A DNA stretch of 64,000 bases from JANPPS01 sp965246925. Its GTDB lineage: Bacteria > Pseudomonadota > Alphaproteobacteria > Acetobacterales > Acetobacteraceae. The DNA lies in contig OZ251994.1 in NCBI GenBank assembly GCA_965246925.1, positions 248,001-312,000 of the forward strand, in the 5' to 3' direction. Positions 1 to 8,043 of the stretch are shown piece by piece. Made by a program: the position numbers and the translations under genes. Under the pieces are notes generated by a model. That model had not been told where the DNA came from. It saw only the letters and a program-made list of their open reading frames with translations, and did no database searches. Positions within the stretch are counted from its first letter, which is position 1. Each line of letters opens with the position of its first letter.

Positions 1-1
1 C

Positions 2-625
2 GCCCCCGCCGGCCTCCCTGAACACCTACCGCCAGCCGAACGTATGCTGTGGCAAGGTCGCCCGGACTGGCGTGCCTTCGCGCGGAGCGTTTTCCACATC
101 CGCGGCCTCACGCTGTATGTATCCGCCGTCGTGGTTTGGTGCGCCATCAGCCTCGGCATGGACCAGGGCTGGACCGCGGATACGGCGTTGTCGGTGGCCC
201 GCTACGCCGCTGTCGCCGCGGCACCGGTGCTGTTCCTGCTGGCCTATGCGTGGCTGATCGCCCGCAGCACGACCTACACCATCACCACCCACCGCGTGGT
301 GATGAAGCAGGGTTCGGTGGTGCCGATGTCTATCAACCTCCCCTACACCCGGATCGAGACGGCATCACTGTCAACCAAGGTTGACGGTTTTGGTGACATT
401 TCGCTATTGTTGTCCGGCAAAGACCGGCTAGCTTACTTCATGCTATGGCCGCACGCCCGGCCCTGGCGCATGGCCCGGTCCGAGCCGTCGCTCCGCGCCA
501 TACCGGAGGTGGCGAAGGTCGGTCAAATTCTGGCCCGGGCGCTCGCCGCCTCGGCCAACCTACCCGCCCCGGCCTTTGCCGCGGACCGGGCCCACCAAGT
601 CACGGGTGCTACCGTGACCGCGTAA
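2..625 (+). CDS. puhB: Photosynthetic complex assembly protein PuhB (5' end outside window)
   Basis: PuhB is a membrane protein needed for assembly of the reaction centre/LH1 core complex. The visible protein (about 207 residues) has a hydrophobic pair of helices after a QGRPDW motif, then a bacterial PH-like domain with ITTHRVVMKQG. The first ATG is at 44, but the same frame is open to the window edge and encodes family-like sequence (GLPEHLPPAERMLWQGRPDW), so I read the gene as starting before base 1. It is followed after 16 bases by puhC. Membership is supported by the puhC-acsF-puhE-hemA neighbours that follow. puhA is expected just upstream but is not visible. Confidence 0.88.
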   Translation, partial: APAGLPEHLPPAERMLWQGRPDWRAFARSVFHIRGLTLYVSAVVVWCAISLGMDQGWTADTALSVARYAAVAAAPVLFLLAYAWLIARSTTYTITTHRVVMKQGSVVPMSINLPYTRIETASLSTKVDGFGDISLLLSGKDRLAYFMLWPHARPWRMARSEPSLRAIPEVAKVGQILARALAASANLPAPAFAADRAHQVTGATVTA

Positions 626-641
626 GACAGGAGGACGTGCC

Positions 642-1082
642 GTGCCCGTAACCCGTTCCAAGGTTCCATTTTACGGGTGCGTGGGCATGGTCGGGCTGTC
701 GCTGGTCGCGGCGGTCGTAGGGCGCCTCACCCATGTCGAGGCACCGCAGACCGGCTCCGTCATCGCGAGCCGGGATCTGCAGTTCCTGGACAATCTCGAC
801 GGCTCCGTCCTGGTCCGCAGCGCCCAGGACCAACAAACGGTTGAGGTGCTGACGGGCGAGAACGGGTTCGTCCGCGGCACCATGCGCGGCCTCGCCCGCA
901 ACCGCCGCGCCGACAACATCGGGGCCGACGCCCCGTTCCGCTTGACCGCCTGGTCCGATGGCCGCCTGACGCTCACCGACCTCAGCAATGACCGCCGGGT
1001 CGAGCTGGAGGCGTTCGGGTCCGAGAACGTGGCGGTGTTCGCGCACATGCTGAACCTCTCCCTACAGCCGGGCGTGAACTGA
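642..1082 (+). CDS. puhC: Photosynthetic complex assembly protein PuhC
   Basis: PuhC is an accessory factor for core antenna/reaction-centre assembly. The 146-residue product has one N-terminal membrane helix (about residues 10-27) and a periplasmic domain with FLDNLDGSVLV and TGENGFVRGTMRGLARNRR, both characteristic of the family. The start is GTG at 642, set by an AGGAGG ribosome site at 629-634. Its TGA overlaps the ATG of the next gene by one base (TGATG), so the two are likely translationally coupled. Confidence 0.9.
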   Translation: MPVTRSKVPFYGCVGMVGLSLVAAVVGRLTHVEAPQTGSVIASRDLQFLDNLDGSVLVRSAQDQQTVEVLTGENGFVRGTMRGLARNRRADNIGADAPFRLTAWSDGRLTLTDLSNDRRVELEAFGSENVAVFAHMLNLSLQPGVN

Positions 1083-1363
1083 TGGCCCGCACCGTCGAAA
1101 TCAGCTGCGACCTGGATATCGAGCAGACGCCCACGAGCTTCCACGCCCACGCCGTCCCGGACGGCATCGACATCCGGCCCGGCGATACCGTGCTGATCCA
1201 CGACGCGCCGGTCTACGTGGCGTTCGGCGAGCACCTGGTCGGCGTCCGCACCGCGACCGTCACGCGCGCCGGGCCGCTCGCCCGCGCCTGGACCTACGTC
1301 ACGTCCCTGTTCGAACTGACCGAGCTATACGAGGTCGGGTTTCTGCCAAAGGAAGCGCCATGA
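1082..1363 (+). CDS. Small conserved protein of the puh operon
   Basis: A 93-residue soluble protein without signal peptide or membrane segment. In many purple bacteria a short hypothetical gene sits exactly here, between puhC and acsF, and this matches that position. The middle contains PGDTVLIHDAP, reminiscent of a small beta-barrel-like segment, but no catalytic motif is visible. It overlaps puhC by one base and acsF by four (ATGA), so it is embedded in a translationally coupled operon. Its function is not known; a role in bacteriochlorophyll or core-complex biogenesis is inferred from position only. Confidence 0.8.
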   Translation: MARTVEISCDLDIEQTPTSFHAHAVPDGIDIRPGDTVLIHDAPVYVAFGEHLVGVRTATVTRAGPLARAWTYVTSLFELTELYEVGFLPKEAP

Positions 1364-2427
1364 ACGCCATCTCTCCGAAGGACCGGCTCTCCGCCGCCAG
1401 CACCGCGATGGCGCAGGAAGACACGATCCTCACGCCCAATTTCTACACGACCGACTTCAAGGCCATGGAAAAGATCGACGTCTCCGGTGTCCGCGCCGAA
1501 TGGGACGGCCTGATCGCGGAGCTGCGCGCCGACACCAACAAGGGCCATTTCATCCGCACGGACGTCTTCGACCAGGACTTCTCCGGCCTGGAGCCCGAAC
1601 TCCGGCGTGAGTTCATGGAGTTCCTCATCAGCTCCGTCACCGCGGAGTTCAGCGGCTGCGTCCTGTATGCCGAGATCAAGAAGCGCATCGCCGCCGGTGA
1701 CGTGCACGAGCTGTTCAACTACATGACGCGCGACGAAGCCCGGCACGCCGGCTTCATCAACGACACGCTGAAAGACTTCAACGTCGGCGTCGATCTCAGC
1801 TTCCTGACCAAGACCAAGAAATATAAATACTTCCAGCCCAAGTTTATCTTCTACGCCACCTACCTCAGCGAGAAGATCGGCTACGCCCGTTACATCACCA
1901 TCTACCGCCATCTCGAGCGTAACCCGGACAAGATGTTCCACCCCATCTTCGCCTGGTTCAAGGAATGGTGCGCCGACGAGTTCCGGCATGGCGAGGCCTT
2001 CGCGCTGCTGATGCGCTCGGACCCCAAGCTGCTGCGCGGCGTGAACGTGCTCTGGATCCGCTTCTTCCTCAACGCCGTGTTCGCCACCATGTTCGTGCGC
2101 GACCAGGCCCGCCCGGTGTTCCACGCCGCGCTCGGCGTCGACCCCGTCGAATACGACATGACCGTCTTCCGCGTCACGACCGAGATCTGCAAGCAGGTCT
2201 TCCCCGTGTCGCTCGACATCGACCACCCGGCCTTTTCCGCGACGCTCCATCGCCTGAACCGCATCACCGAGGCCAAGCGCGCCAACCGGCGGCAGGGCGG
2301 CGTGGTGGCAAGCCTCAAGAACGCCGGCCTCACCCTGGCGGCCGCGGCCAACTTCGCCCGGCTCTACCTCATTCCGACCAAGTCCAACACCACGCCGGAG
2401 CATGTCCGCCTACAGGCCGCCTGGTAA
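1360..2427 (+). CDS. acsF: Mg-protoporphyrin IX monomethyl ester oxidative cyclase AcsF
   Basis: AcsF is the O2-dependent di-iron enzyme that closes ring E of bacteriochlorophyll, making protochlorophyllide from Mg-protoporphyrin monomethyl ester. The 355-residue length is normal. Carboxylate/histidine iron ligands are visible in a ferritin-like pattern: EFSGCVLYAEI, DEARHAGF and DEFRHGEAF. The ATG overlaps the preceding stop as ATGA. Its presence means the organism can make bacteriochlorophyll under oxygen; whether it also has the anaerobic BchE enzyme cannot be seen here. Confidence 0.96.
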   Translation: MNAISPKDRLSAASTAMAQEDTILTPNFYTTDFKAMEKIDVSGVRAEWDGLIAELRADTNKGHFIRTDVFDQDFSGLEPELRREFMEFLISSVTAEFSGCVLYAEIKKRIAAGDVHELFNYMTRDEARHAGFINDTLKDFNVGVDLSFLTKTKKYKYFQPKFIFYATYLSEKIGYARYITIYRHLERNPDKMFHPIFAWFKEWCADEFRHGEAFALLMRSDPKLLRGVNVLWIRFFLNAVFATMFVRDQARPVFHAALGVDPVEYDMTVFRVTTEICKQVFPVSLDIDHPAFSATLHRLNRITEAKRANRRQGGVVASLKNAGLTLAAAANFARLYLIPTKSNTTPEHVRLQAAW

Positions 2428-2430
2428 CGC

Positions 2431-3225
2431 ATGGTCTATGCCTGGCCGATCTTCTATGCGCTGTTCATTTGGTGGTTCAGCACCGGCGTGATTATTTGGC
2501 TCGACTTGCGCCCGCGCACGTTCCGCTGGTCGATGGGGCTGGGCACCGTCATCCTGGCCGTCTGCCTATGGCGGCTGTATGAAGGTCGGAACGACACTTC
2601 GGTCGCCGGCGCCTACGCCGCCTTCACCTACGCCGTACTGGCCTGGGGCTGGCAGGAGATGTCGTTCTTCATGGGCTACGTCACCGGCCCGCGCCGCACC
2701 GGCAGCCCGGCGGACTCGGGCGAGTGGCGCCGCTTCGGCCATGGCGTGATGGCCTGCCTGCACCATGAGCTCGCCATTATCGCCACCGCCGCGATGATAG
2801 CGGGTGCGACCTGGGGTGCCGCGAACCAGGTCGGCCTGTGGACCTTCCTGCTGATCTGGGCCATGCGGCAATCGGCCAAGCTCAACTTCTTCCTCGGCGT
2901 CTGGAACCTGGGCGAGGAGTTCATCCCGCCCCGCCTCGCCTACCTCGGCAGCTACATCCGCCGCCGCCGCATGAATGCGCTGTTCCCACTCTCCGTCACA
3001 GCCGGCACCGTGGGCGTCGCCTGGCTGATCGACCGGCTGCAGGCGCCCAGCCTGACCGAGGCTGAGATCGCCGGGCTCACCTTCCTTACCACCATGCTCG
3101 TGCTCGCCGTGATCGAGCACTGGGTCCTCATCCTGCCGATACCGTTCACCAAGCTCTGGCACTGGGCGCTCGCCTGGCGCCGGCCCGCCACGGCCGTGGC
3201 CGCCACCAAAGGGAGGTATGCATGA
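2431..3225 (+). CDS. puhE: Photosynthetic complex assembly protein PuhE (DUF3623)
   Basis: PuhE is a polytopic inner-membrane protein conserved in purple-bacterial photosynthesis clusters and implicated in tuning bacteriochlorophyll synthesis and core assembly. The 264-residue product has several hydrophobic helices and the family segment MSFFMGYVTGPRR followed by HGVMACLHHELA and FFLGVWNLGEEFIP. It starts three bases after the acsF stop. Its TGA overlaps the hemA ATG (ATGA), with a GGGAGG ribosome site for hemA inside the puhE end at 3211-3216. Confidence 0.92.
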   Translation: MVYAWPIFYALFIWWFSTGVIIWLDLRPRTFRWSMGLGTVILAVCLWRLYEGRNDTSVAGAYAAFTYAVLAWGWQEMSFFMGYVTGPRRTGSPADSGEWRRFGHGVMACLHHELAIIATAAMIAGATWGAANQVGLWTFLLIWAMRQSAKLNFFLGVWNLGEEFIPPRLAYLGSYIRRRRMNALFPLSVTAGTVGVAWLIDRLQAPSLTEAEIAGLTFLTTMLVLAVIEHWVLILPIPFTKLWHWALAWRRPATAVAATKGRYA

Positions 3226-4433
3226 ACTACGAATGGTTCTTCCAAAAGGAGCTCGACACCCTCCGCCGCGCCGGCAACTACCGAGTATTCGCCGATTTGC
3301 AGCGCCAGGCCGGCAGCTTCCCGAGCGCCGTGCATATGGCCGATGGCGTGACGGATGACGTGACGGTCTGGTGCAGCAACGACTATCTCGGCATGGGTCA
3401 GCATCCGGCCGTGCTGTCGGCCATGCACGAGGCGCTCGACTCCTGCGGTGCCGGCGCCGGCGGCACCCGCAACATCGCCGGCACCAACCATTATCACGTG
3501 CTGCTGGAACAAGAGCTGGCCGATCTGCACCACGCCGATAGCGCGCTGCTGTTCAACTCCGGCTACATGTCCAACTGGGCCGCGCTCAGCACCCTGGGCT
3601 CGCGCCTGCCGAACTGCATGGTGCTGTCGGACGAGCTGAACCACGCCTCCATGATCGAGGGCATTCGCCACAGCCGCGCCGACAAGATGGTATTCGGCCA
3701 CAACGACCCGGAAGACCTGGACCGCAAGCTTAGCGACCTCGACCCGGCGCGCCCCAAGATGATCGTCTTCGAGAGCATCTACTCCATGGACGGTGACGTC
3801 GCGCCCGTGCGCGAAATCTGCGACGTCGCCGACAAGCACGGCGCCATGACCTATCTGGACGAGGTGCACGCCGTCGGCCTGTATGGCCCCCGCGGCGGCG
3901 GCATTGCGGAAAAGGAGGGCATCTCCCACCGTATCACCGTGACCGAGGGCACGCTGGCCAAGGGCTTCGGCGTGATCGGCGGCTACATCGCAGGCTCCGC
4001 CGCCATGGTGGACTTCGTGCGCAGCTTCGCCAGCGGCTTCATCTTCACCACCGCGCTCCCGCCTGCCGTCTGCGCCGGGGCACTCGCCAGCATCCGCCAC
4101 CTCAAGACCAGCTCGGCCGAACGGGACGGGCAGCAGGCGCGGGTCGCGGAGCTGCGCGCGGCGCTGGACGAGGTGGGGGTGCCGCACATGCCAAACCCGT
4201 CGCACATCGTGCCGGTCATGGTCGGTGACGCCAAGCTGTGCAAGCAGATCAGCGACCGGCTGATGCAGCAATTCGGCGTCTATCTGCAGCCGATCAACTA
4301 CCCCACGGTCCCCCGCGGCACCGAGCGGCTGCGCATCACGCCGGGCCCCCTGCACAGCAGCGCCGACATCCAGCACTTGGTCGCGGCGCTGTCCAGCATC
4401 TGGTCCGAGCATAGCTTGAAGCGCGTGGCCTAA
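3222..4433 (+). CDS. hemA: 5-aminolevulinate synthase
   Basis: HemA condenses glycine and succinyl-CoA to 5-aminolevulinate, the first step of the alphaproteobacterial (Shemin) tetrapyrrole pathway. The 403-residue product is full length, with the glycine-rich GAGAGGTRNIAGT, the PLP-contacting YLDEVHAVGLYG and the Schiff-base lysine in TLAKGFGVIGGY. It is the last gene of the coupled puh-acsF-puhE-hemA run, tying precursor supply to bacteriochlorophyll synthesis. A second ALA synthase elsewhere is possible, as in Rhodobacter. Confidence 0.97.
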   Translation: MNYEWFFQKELDTLRRAGNYRVFADLQRQAGSFPSAVHMADGVTDDVTVWCSNDYLGMGQHPAVLSAMHEALDSCGAGAGGTRNIAGTNHYHVLLEQELADLHHADSALLFNSGYMSNWAALSTLGSRLPNCMVLSDELNHASMIEGIRHSRADKMVFGHNDPEDLDRKLSDLDPARPKMIVFESIYSMDGDVAPVREICDVADKHGAMTYLDEVHAVGLYGPRGGGIAEKEGISHRITVTEGTLAKGFGVIGGYIAGSAAMVDFVRSFASGFIFTTALPPAVCAGALASIRHLKTSSAERDGQQARVAELRAALDEVGVPHMPNPSHIVPVMVGDAKLCKQISDRLMQQFGVYLQPINYPTVPRGTERLRITPGPLHSSADIQHLVAALSSIWSEHSLKRVA

Positions 4434-4537
4434 GGGTTAGCCGGCATTGGGCTTCACGCGCTATTGCGCTTCACAAGGCCGAGAATACGATCACATTGCG
4501 TCTTGGCCACTTCGGCCCACGATCAAGGGAGTTTGAG

Positions 4538-4798
4538 ATGCGTGACTTGAAGAACGGAACGCGCCGCAACGTCTTGCGGACCGGCCTCGCCATGATCGGC
4601 GCGGCCGCCGTAGCCAGCACGGCCCACGCCCAGGACCAGAAGATCGCCCAGGAGCTGGTGCAGTATCAAAATCAGCCCAAAGATGGGGCCAAGTGCGCGG
4701 GCTGCGCCCAGTTCCAGGCGCCGAATGCCTGCGCCATCGTTGCCGGCAACATCAGCCCCAACGGCTGGTGCGTCGCCTACGCTCCCAAGGAAGGCTGA
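4538..4798 (+). CDS. High-potential iron-sulfur protein (HiPIP)
   Basis: A periplasmic [4Fe-4S] electron carrier that can re-reduce the tetrahaem reaction-centre cytochrome. The 86-residue precursor has a Tat signal (RRNVLRTGL, then a hydrophobic stretch and a cut after AHA), giving a mature protein of 55 residues starting QDQK. The four cysteines follow the HiPIP pattern: KCAGCAQF, NACAIV and GWCVAY. The ATG at 4538 is chosen over the ATG at 4496 because AAGGGA precedes it by about 7 bases and the Tat signal then starts the protein. It is about 100 bases downstream of hemA and could have its own promoter. Confidence 0.93.
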   Translation: MRDLKNGTRRNVLRTGLAMIGAAAVASTAHAQDQKIAQELVQYQNQPKDGAKCAGCAQFQAPNACAIVAGNISPNGWCVAYAPKEG

Positions 4799-4805
4799 CG
4801 CCAAA

Positions 4806-4843
4806 CCCCCTCTCCCGCTGGCGGGAGAGGGCCGGGTTGAGGG
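4806..4843. repeat. REP-like inverted repeat, single copy
   Basis: An imperfect palindrome CCCTCTCCC-GCTGGC-GGGAGAGGG followed by a GCCGGGTTGAGGG tail. The same core and tail occur as facing pairs in two other junctions of the photosynthesis cluster (10928-11067 and 15656-15801). Here it lies just after the HiPIP stop. A second stem (CGGGGAC 4850-4856 with GTCCCCG 4871-4877) follows, in the junction of two convergent genes. Confidence 0.75.
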
Positions 4844-4885
4844 GAACAACGGGGACCGGCTAAAAAACCCGTCCCCGCTACGGCC

Positions 4886-5881
4886 TCATTGACCCGGTAG
4901 CGGCTCCGGTGTTGCCGACAGCGACCGCAAATAGTCGATCACGTTGGCCCGCACCACCGGATCGGTCACACCCGCATAGGACATCTTCGTCCCGGGCGCA
5001 TAAGAAGCCGGCTTGGTCAGCCACTTGTCTAGTTCCTCATAGGTCCACTTCTCGCCAGAATGGGCCTTCAGAGCATTCGAGTAGCTATACGTCTCGACCC
5101 GGCTGCCGATCGGACCGCCGACCACGCCGTACAGTGCCGGCCCCACGCCGTTCTTGCCACCTTCCTGGAATTGATGGCAGGCGATGCAACCCAACTTCAA
5201 AGTGGAGGACTTACCGGCATCCACATCGGCCGTCGCTAGGCGCGCCGCGATCGGCTGCACCCCTTCCGGCGCGCCCCCGGCCGGCGCCGCAGTGGCTGTC
5301 TTGACCGGAGCGGCAGGCGAGCCAGCCGCCGCCGTGCTGGCAGGCGCAGCCGGTAGCGGCTCAGGATTGGCGGATAGCGTGTGCAGGTAATCAATAATGT
5401 CGGCCCGCTTCGCCGGGTCAGCCAGGCCGGCATAGCTCATCTTCGTGCCCGGCGCATACGTCGCGGGCTTCAGCAGCCACGCCGTCAGCTCCTCATAGGT
5501 CCATTGCTTGCCCTTACCGGACAGCGCCTTGGAATACTCGTAGCCCGGATGCGCCGCCTGCTTGGCGCCCACGACGCCATACAGGTTCGGCCCCACGCCG
5601 TTCTTGCCACCCTCGTTGAAGCTATGGCACGCCACGCAGCCCTGGCTTTTCACGAGCCCCTCACCGCGGCCCACATCGGCCGACGCCAGCAGGACGGCCA
5701 CCGGCGGCTCGGCCTGTGGTGCGGCGGCCGCGGTCTTGATCTCGGTCGTGTCGATCTTGATCGCCGTCCCGGCATACTGCTTTGGCTTGACCAGGGCATT
5801 GCTCAACTGCCCGGCACCGACGAACACGATCCCGGCCAGCAGGATTGCCCCGAATGCCTTGTTGGTGCCCAAACTATCCAT
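4886..5881 (-). CDS. Membrane-anchored tandem (dihaem) cytochrome c, cy-like
   Basis: A likely electron carrier between the cytochrome bc1 complex and the reaction centre or an oxidase. The 331-residue protein has an uncleaved-looking N-terminal helix (about residues 9-31) and two near-identical class I cytochrome c domains of about 150 residues. Haem sites are CVACH (82-86) and CIACH (232-236), with distal methionines in GTKMSYAG at 148 and 300. An Ala/Pro-rich linker (about 175-210) joins them. Single-domain anchored cytochromes of this type are cytochrome cy (CycM); duplication makes this one unusual. It follows pufC on the same strand but is separated from it by a strong hairpin terminator, so it probably has its own promoter. 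Confidence 0.88.
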   Translation of the reverse strand: MDSLGTNKAFGAILLAGIVFVGAGQLSNALVKPKQYAGTAIKIDTTEIKTAAAAPQAEPPVAVLLASADVGRGEGLVKSQGCVACHSFNEGGKNGVGPNLYGVVGAKQAAHPGYEYSKALSGKGKQWTYEELTAWLLKPATYAPGTKMSYAGLADPAKRADIIDYLHTLSANPEPLPAAPASTAAAGSPAAPVKTATAAPAGGAPEGVQPIAARLATADVDAGKSSTLKLGCIACHQFQEGGKNGVGPALYGVVGGPIGSRVETYSYSNALKAHSGEKWTYEELDKWLTKPASYAPGTKMSYAGVTDPVVRANVIDYLRSLSATPEPLPGQ

Positions 5882-5948
5882 TCAGCCCTCTCCTACGCGT
5901 CCGCATACCTACCATGGGTAGGGCCGGCAGACTAGCAAGAGAGACGCA

Positions 5949-5982
5949 AAAGGCCGGCCCAAGTTTATCCGGGCCGGCCTTT
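5949..5982. terminator. Bidirectional rho-independent terminator after pufC
   Basis: A perfect 12-bp stem (5949-5960 with 5971-5982, AAAGGCCGGCCC) and a 10-base loop, flanked by T/A tracts. It begins five bases after the pufC stop on the - strand and should end the bch-puf transcript; it separates pufC from the downstream dihaem cytochrome gene. Confidence 0.9.
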
Positions 5983-5986
5983 TTCT

Positions 5987-7039
5987 TTACTCCGCCGAGG
6001 CGGATTTCATCACCGTCGGATGCGACAGCTCCGGGAAGTTCTTCAGCATGCTCACCCCATACAGCGGCTTGAACACACCCTGGTGACACGTGGTGCAGTT
6101 TACCTTCGCCACGTCACCCACCTTACCCAGCCTATAATCCGGAAACACGCCTTTCAGCGGCGTCATGTATTCGTTATTCGCCTGCCGCACCATTCGAATG
6201 CCATACCAGGCATTCACCCGGGCCGGCGAACTCTGCGACCAATCGCTGAAGCTCCGGCTGTTATGACAATAGGTGCAGTTCACGCCCAACGACTGCGAGA
6301 AATGGATCATTAGCGCGAACGTCCACTCGGATTCCTTCAGCGAATGGTTATTCCCGTCCGGCAGCGCAGTGATGCCTTGTTGACGGATGCTGTAATCCTT
6401 TTCCAGGAACGGCGTGAACGGATCCTGCGGCAGGGAGGCGTTGCCCACGGAACCATGCGCGCCGACGCCCATGCCCATATTGGACTGGATCACGCCGCCG
6501 GTGCGCTGATCGCCGGGATCGTTGAACCAGATATTGGCTGGAATATTGTTGCCGCGGTGGCAGGTGTAGCACACCACGCCCGTCTGCTGCACATGCGGCT
6601 GCCACTCGGCATTGATATTCTGCGTCATCTGGATCATGCGCCGGGCGACGACTTTGGTATAGATGCTGTCTTCGGCCATGTTGGCTGGGTTGTGGCAGTA
6701 GTTGCAGCCCTGCTTCGGCGATACCCACTGCGTGATGGACACCATCAACCGCGTGAACTGCGCCACGCTCAGATCACTCAGGACCTGCACGTTCTTATAC
6801 ACCGCCCCGGCCTTGGGCCCCGTGGCCGGGGCCTGCGGCAGTGACGCCGGCACGACGTTTTCGGCCAGATACTCCCGCATCGACCGTTCATTGACCACCT
6901 GGTCCATGCCGGTTCCGCGGAAGCCGCGCTGCACCGCCTCGACCGGCGGCAGCTGGAACTTCGTGATCATCGCGATACCCATCAGGGTGCCGGCGATGAT
7001 GCCGACCCCTGCGATCCCGTAGCCAAGCCCCTTGATCAT
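5987..7039 (-). CDS. pufC: Photosynthetic reaction centre tetrahaem cytochrome subunit
   Basis: PufC is the periplasmic four-haem subunit that donates electrons to the oxidised special pair. The 350-residue product has four CxxCH sites (CNYCH, CYTCH, CTYCH, CTTCH). The start is the ATG at 7039, which overlaps the pufM stop as ATGA; the longer frame to 7153 lies wholly inside pufM and is rejected. The N-terminal hydrophobic stretch has no cysteine, so the classical lipoprotein anchor seen in Blastochloris is absent; the helix itself presumably anchors the protein. Likely donors are the neighbouring HiPIP and dihaem cytochrome. Confidence 0.96.
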   Translation of the reverse strand: MIKGLGYGIAGVGIIAGTLMGIAMITKFQLPPVEAVQRGFRGTGMDQVVNERSMREYLAENVVPASLPQAPATGPKAGAVYKNVQVLSDLSVAQFTRLMVSITQWVSPKQGCNYCHNPANMAEDSIYTKVVARRMIQMTQNINAEWQPHVQQTGVVCYTCHRGNNIPANIWFNDPGDQRTGGVIQSNMGMGVGAHGSVGNASLPQDPFTPFLEKDYSIRQQGITALPDGNNHSLKESEWTFALMIHFSQSLGVNCTYCHNSRSFSDWSQSSPARVNAWYGIRMVRQANNEYMTPLKGVFPDYRLGKVGDVAKVNCTTCHQGVFKPLYGVSMLKNFPELSHPTVMKSASAE

Positions 7040-8031
7040 TTGATCGCTCCCGTCACGGCGAGGTCCGGATGGGCGATCGCCGGGTCGATCACGACGCCCC
7101 ACACCGCCGGATACGGGGCGGATAGGCCGTGCTTCACGCCCCAAAGATACCAATTATCCACGACCGTGCCCGTCAATAGTATTCCAATGCCGCCGGTAAG
7201 TGGGCACAGCACGGCAAACCACCAGGCCCAGCGATGGATCGATTCGGCCGAGGCGCAGAACCCCATCGTCCAGCGCCAGAACAGCGCACCCCGCTCGAAC
7301 GCCGTGCCACGGTCGGCGATCTGCTCCAGCTCCCGCTCACCGCCATACCGGCTGATGGCCAGGACCGTCGCACCATGCATGGCGAACAGCAACGTCGAGC
7401 CATACAGGAAGACGATGCTCAGCATGTGGAACGGGTTATAGAATAGATTGCCCCAGCGGATGGAGAACGCCGCAGTCCAGTCCAGGTGCGGGAAGATGCC
7501 GAACGGCACCGCCTCACCCCAGCTGCCCATCAACACCGGGCGAATGAAGCCCAGCACCAGATAGAGCCAGATCGCCGCCGCGAACGCCCAGGCCACGTGC
7601 GTGCCCATGCCCAGCTGCCGCGCCCGGCGATACACCTTGGCCCACCACAGCAGCACGGACGCCGTCAGGAACAGCCCGGCCATCAGCCACCACCCGCCAT
7701 CGGCGAGCCTCGGGATATGCAGGCCGTTGCTGGGCGCCGGCGGCTCGAGCGCCAGCCACGGCAGCTGCCGCACGAACTCGACGAAGCTCCAGTTCACCGA
7801 AGCCCACATATTGAGGCCGATGATCTCGAACGCGATGAAGCCGCAGATCAGCGACGCGATGCCCAGGAAGCCGAGATGGATCGGCCCCACCTGCGCGTCG
7901 CCGAACACGCCGGCCAAGTGGATGAAGAACGGCTTACCGGTGCGGGTGAAGCCGCCTTCTTCGGCCGGGACGCCGGCATAGGCGGGCCCGCGGACCTGTA
8001 CCCGGGTGAAGAGGTTCTGATATTCAGCCAT
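7036..8031 (-). CDS. pufM: Photosynthetic reaction centre M subunit
   Basis: PufM is one of the two membrane subunits binding the reaction-centre bacteriochlorophylls, bacteriopheophytins, quinone and non-haem iron. The 331-residue product carries the diagnostic HLDWTAAFSIRWGNLFYNP followed by FHMLSI, and a GATVLA segment after the iron-ligand histidine region. Five membrane helices are evident. It follows pufL after 12 bases and overlaps pufC by four bases. Confidence 0.98.
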   Translation of the reverse strand: MAEYQNLFTRVQVRGPAYAGVPAEEGGFTRTGKPFFIHLAGVFGDAQVGPIHLGFLGIASLICGFIAFEIIGLNMWASVNWSFVEFVRQLPWLALEPPAPSNGLHIPRLADGGWWLMAGLFLTASVLLWWAKVYRRARQLGMGTHVAWAFAAAIWLYLVLGFIRPVLMGSWGEAVPFGIFPHLDWTAAFSIRWGNLFYNPFHMLSIVFLYGSTLLFAMHGATVLAISRYGGERELEQIADRGTAFERGALFWRWTMGFCASAESIHRWAWWFAVLCPLTGGIGILLTGTVVDNWYLWGVKHGLSAPYPAVWGVVIDPAIAHPDLAVTGAIK

Positions 8032-8043
8032 GATTGCCTCCCC

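Noticed and set aside
5908..5922. CCTACC-ATG-GGTAGG palindrome upstream of the dihaem cytochrome as a regulator site
   Set aside because: Too short and not matched to a known operator; reported here only for completeness.
5987..7153. pufC read from 7153
   Set aside because: The extra 38 residues lie inside pufM in another frame; the ATG at 7039 overlaps the pufM stop as ATGA.
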